Positions 62,201 through 64,000 of a DNA stretch of 64,000 nucleotides are shown here, piece by piece. The stretch comes from Lumbricus terrestris (Eukaryota > Annelida > Clitellata > Crassiclitellata > Lumbricidae), in assembly GCA_949752735.1 (NCBI GenBank), contig OX457038.1, forward strand, positions 62,061,074-62,125,073, read 5' to 3'. The position numbers and the translations under genes were made by a program. Within the stretch, counting starts at the first letter, position 1, and every line of letters begins with the position of its first letter. The notes under the pieces are model-generated. The model was not told the DNA's origin and did no database searches. It worked only from the letters and a program-made list of their open reading frames with translations.

Positions 62201-63086
62201 TACAGTCAATTGACAATCACTTCGAGGGAAGACACATTGTCTAAAATTGTTATCTGGTGGAGAAGTCCAGCCAATATCGGATAGGTTTTTTCTGGGAATT
62301 GGAGATCAGGTTACTGTGGTTGAGCCTGTTAAATCAAGATCTTGCATCTTTACATCTGTTGGAAATGTTAATGAGTAATGTATGCTTTCTAAGTTACATT
62401 TTGCACTTTATTTTGTACAACTTGTAAAGTATTTTTTTAATAAGCCTGAAATAATTATTGGATGCGCAAATGCTCAGTTATACAAGTAGTTTGAATTCTG
62501 TTTATGTTGCAGCAACGTTTAACGAAGCTCTCGGCGCCGGTTTTACACAAGGATCTGAATATCTGGAACTCTGGTCGGCGTACATTGACTTTCTGAGAAG
62601 GCGCATTGACTGGAACTCAGGTGAGCATTGTAAATCAATTATAAATCAGATGGGCTTTATACGCTGGAATGTTGTGTGGAACTCAGGTGGTCTGTGTATA
62701 TTTTCATGCAGGTACTTAGTAGAATGCTGCTTTTGTATGTTGAAATATAGGCAAGCTTTATGTTGTAATTGTAAACTTCACATTTCTAAAGTGTTACTAT
62801 AATGCACCACAGCAACAGCATTTCTAAGGGGCTATTATAATGCGCAGGGCACCAGCTTATTCATGAGCACTGCGTCGTGTCAGATGATTTTGACATGAAG
62901 AAATATACATATAAAGCATATTTGTAGATTTAAAATCTAAAATTAATTTGACTCTTTTTATTTGGTAATGATTGAATTTGTTTTGCTGAATTAGTAAAGC
63001 TGTTTTGAATTAAATTTCAGAGCATACAAGTCAGCTGGAAGATCTAAGGCAAGCTTTCGAACGTGCCATCAGTCAGCTCTTTGCCA
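56033..63086 (+). CDS. SART3: SART3-like spliceosome recycling factor (3' partial)
   Basis: Exons: 56033-56233, 57120-57246, 58431-58514, 58986-59264, 59831-59955, 61352-61507, 61978-62116, 62513-62620, 63021-63086, then on past the window. Phases agree throughout; 428 codons are present. The N-terminus is acidic and Ser-rich, then HAT (half-a-TPR) repeats: NPFIYDKHVQLI, RERMSSLFPLTEALWLDWLKD, WEAYREFELAV, CIFERALQENCLIPDLWIRY, YRRAIRNCPW, YLELWSAYIDFLRRR. Order and wording follow animal SART3. Family knowledge: SART3 (yeast Prp24 counterpart) binds U6 snRNP and promotes U4/U6 reannealing in the nucleus; two RRMs follow the HAT domain and would lie beyond this window. Start: GAAAATGGCG gives a good ATG context. 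Confidence 0.95.
56510..57086 (+). pseudogene. Non-LTR retrotransposon C-terminal remnant in SART3 intron 1
   Basis: The first frame reads SIKTLGFIIGEKLLVTDHIN, the region after RT. A second frame ends in FINRLRRANYLHPDTL..LHVLRYLFPL..YNFRQRAHNFALPNKD and stops at 57086. The frames are broken by a shift near 56750. The 3' part of the element is followed closely by the exon 2 acceptor. Confidence 0.7.
57120..57246 (+). CDS. SART3: SART3 exon 2 (first HAT repeat)
   Basis: IDANPFIYDKHVQLI to FPLTE, phase 0 in and phase 1 out. Acceptor TTCTTTCAG, donor GTCAGT. Confidence 0.93.
57320..57696. mobile_element. hAT-like MITE, CAGGGCTGTA termini, 8-bp duplication
   Basis: 377 bp, 74 bp after a SART3 donor. 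Left CAGGGCTGTACTGG, right inverse of CAGGGCTGTAATC. A perfect duplication GCCTACAG lies at 57312-57319 and 57697-57704. Same family as 30668-31030, and contains two copies of the ATGACTTTTTTAGTCATC-type module. Confidence 0.95.
58431..58514 (+). CDS. SART3: SART3 exon 3 (LWLDWLKDEKDD)
   Basis: Phase 1 to phase 1. Acceptor TCATTTGCAG, donor GTGAGT. Confidence 0.93.
58735..58830 (+). mobile_element. LINE 3' tail fragment (CR1/L2-like)
   Basis: TTCGGGAGTGCCTCTGAGTAG and TTGAAGGGGCGCTATAAC (given in parts) match the 3' end of the LINE at 15480-15520. Confidence 0.6.
58986..59264 (+). CDS. SART3: SART3 exon 4 (HAT repeats)
   Basis: SVKIWMEYIYHSM to KRQLSVPLK, with WEAYREFELAV. Acceptor TTTCCAG, donor GTAAGG, phase 1 to phase 1. 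Confidence 0.94.
59340..59418. mobile_element. Tiny palindromic element at TTAA (piggyBac-like MITE candidate)
   Basis: TTAA then CCCTTTGAACCCG, with the inverse CGGGTTCAAAGG and TTAA at the other end; about 70 bp between. CCY-type ends next to TTAA are the piggyBac pattern. Confidence 0.55.
59550..59630. mobile_element. Second tiny palindromic element at TTAA/TTGA
   Basis: CCCTTTAATGACCAGC and inverse GCTGGTCGTTATAGGG bound about 75 bp; right flank TTAA, left flank TTGA. Probably related to the preceding element. Confidence 0.55.
59831..59955 (+). CDS. SART3: SART3 exon 5
   Basis: GMASTFSEYKTWIEGG to LKPLEDSL, matching the SART3 segment after the third HAT block. Phase 1 in, phase 0 out, donor GTGAGT. 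Confidence 0.92.
60201..61019. mobile_element. 819-bp element with TAGGGCCCCCAGAAATT termini and 6-bp duplication
   Basis: Left TAGGGCCCCCAGAAATTTGCG, here cut to its core TAGGGCCCCCAGAAATT; right AATTTCTGGGGGCCCTA. ATGGTT is duplicated at 60195-60200 and 61020-61025. TTTGCGC words cluster near both ends. No credible ORF. Superfamily unknown. Confidence 0.82.
61195..61320 (+). repeat. LINE tail with 16-bp tandem repeat
   Basis: A frame reading FKLHLRTDLFKQSF (LINE C-terminus-like) runs into four units of GTTTAAACAATCATTT, then AATAAATAAA. Confidence 0.6.
61352..61507 (+). CDS. SART3: SART3 exon 6 (HAT repeat, ERALQENCLIPDLW)
   Basis: Acceptor TCTCGTTTCAG. Ends RYSEFM at the weak donor GTTAAT, chosen because phase 0 matches the next exon and the family sequence ends here. 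Confidence 0.88.
61508..61977 (+). other. SART3 intron with LINE tail remnant
   Basis: TTAGATTAGG repeats at about 61550 and CACTTATGTAGCACCTTTC near 61663, typical of an inverted LINE 3' end. No gene. Confidence 0.55.
61978..62116 (+). CDS. SART3: SART3 exon 7 (YRRAIRNCPW)
   Basis: EKNAKSDDVTLSVYRRAIRN to HGEIR; phase 0 to phase 1; donor GTAGGT. Confidence 0.93.
62513..62620 (+). CDS. SART3: SART3 exon 8 (YLELWSAYIDFLRRR)
   Basis: TFNEALGAGFTQGSEYLELW onward; acceptor TTATGTTGCAG, donor GTGAGC, phase 1 to phase 1. Confidence 0.94.
63021..63086 (+). CDS. SART3: SART3 exon 9 (last in window)
   Basis: HTSQLEDLRQAFERAISQ; acceptor AAATTTCAG, donor GTAAGT in phase 1. The next exon lies beyond the window. 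Confidence 0.92.
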
Positions 63087-63127
63087 GTAAGTAAAACGGA
63101 TTGCATTTGGCTCATTTTTTATATATC

Positions 63128-64000
63128 ATAATTGATCAGGCAATCGATAGAATTAAATTCACTGGGCCATTTGTATGGAACTCAATTCCTATAGCTCATG
63201 AAACGCTTTGGACAACGATGATTGCAACGATGATTGAAATGGGGTTCCCAGGGCACATAATAAATTTGTTAACAACGCTGTATAGGAAACAAAAAGCAAG
63301 AGTCAAGGTGGCAGGAACTTTATCGAAGGAGTTCAGAGTCAGGCGAGGAGTGAGGCAGGGATGTGTCTTGTCTCCAAGTTTGTTTAACATCCTAGCGGAA
63401 AAAGTGATGAGAGAAGTGTTGGATGGGTATGACGGTGGGGTGCGAATAGGGGGAAGGAGGCTGACAAACCTACAATACGCCGATGACATCGTACTACTAA
63501 CAAGCTCGGAGGAAGAACTACAGAGGCTGATGGAGAGACTGGACAGGGCAGGAAAGAAATATGGAATGCAGATCAATACAGGAAAGACGAAGGTCATGAC
63601 AACAACAGGAACCAAATGTACAGTCAGGATCAATCAAGAGGAACTGGAGCAGGTGGACAGATTTACGTATTTGGGATCAACGATAAACGAGGACAGTGAT
63701 TGTGGTGCGGAAATCAGAGTTCGATTGGCAAAGGGTTATGCAGTGGCTACAGACCTTAAAAAGATATGGAAGAGCCATGACATAACAAACATAACAAAGA
63801 TAAAGTTGTGGAGAGCACTGGTATGGCCGGTGGCTATATATGGCTGTGAAAGCTGGACACTGAGGAAGGAGGAGGAAAGAAGAATAGAGGCATTCGAGAT
63901 GAAGTGTCTGAGATTAATCATGAACATATCTTGGACGGAAATGCGGAGGAATGAGTGGGTGCTGGAGGAGGCAGGAGTGGAGAGGAGTCTTCTGAGGACG
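63128..64000 (+). mobile_element. RTE-like LINE reverse transcriptase, 5'-truncated, runs off the window
   Basis: An open frame from about 63179 to the window edge reads HETLW, VRRGVRQGCVLSPSLFNIL, the catalytic LQYADDIVLLTSS, DRFTYLGSTINEDSDCGAEI and YGCESWTLRKEEERR. It lacks the endonuclease and first RT motifs. A short direct repeat ACGATGATTG at 63215-63231 marks local disruption. Sits in a SART3 intron, sense orientation. Confidence 0.9.

Overview
This is eukaryotic DNA from an animal with large, repeat-filled introns. Three spliced host genes can be read with consistent splice phases, and no bacterial features are present. The source is probably a marine invertebrate deuterostome, perhaps an echinoderm. 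That guess rests on a Gmr1-like LTR retrotransposon (a group first described in deuterostomes), the many copies of TAGGCCTA-type words, and the density of hAT-like MITEs and microsatellites. It is an inference, not a proven assignment.

Layout. (1) Positions 1-32764 (+): the 3' part of a carboxylesterase/cholinesterase-family gene. Seven exons are visible, the reading frame is complete to the stop, and the C-terminus carries a transmembrane anchor. Its introns hold a tract of 99 pure CTG units, a 2.5 kb nested inverted-repeat element, a foldback element, an intact 7.5 kb LTR retrotransposon with identical 1036-bp LTRs and integrase placed before reverse transcriptase, a broken RTE-like LINE carrying its own MITE, and a dead mariner with 195-bp inverted repeats. 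(2) 36419-40598 (-): a four-exon TRIM-type RING/B-box/coiled-coil gene, convergent with the esterase. (3) 40599-56032: 15 kb of intergenic DNA with a 3.28 kb hAT-like element, several MITEs, a 2.1 kb minisatellite and one tRNA-Arg(CCG) gene. (4) 56033 to the window end (+): the 5' nine coding exons of SART3, a spliceosome recycling factor, with MITEs and LINE fragments in its introns.

The three genes show no functional link to one another. The most distinctive material is mobile. Nine elements have target-site duplications of exactly 8 bp that can be read by eye. They fall into families with different terminal repeats (CAGTGGCGGCG, CAGGGCTGT, CATGGGCGGAG, CATAGATG), yet several share one internal AT-rich module, which suggests exchange of internal sequence or descent from a common source. 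The LTR element is the best candidate for a currently or recently active system. Its 1637-residue Gag-Pol ORF is open, its LTRs look identical, it has a 5-bp duplication, and it carries a SCAN-like segment in Gag.

Limits: all calls come from reading the sequence. No database search, folding program or transcript data was available. Exon boundaries were chosen from splice motifs, phase and family conservation.
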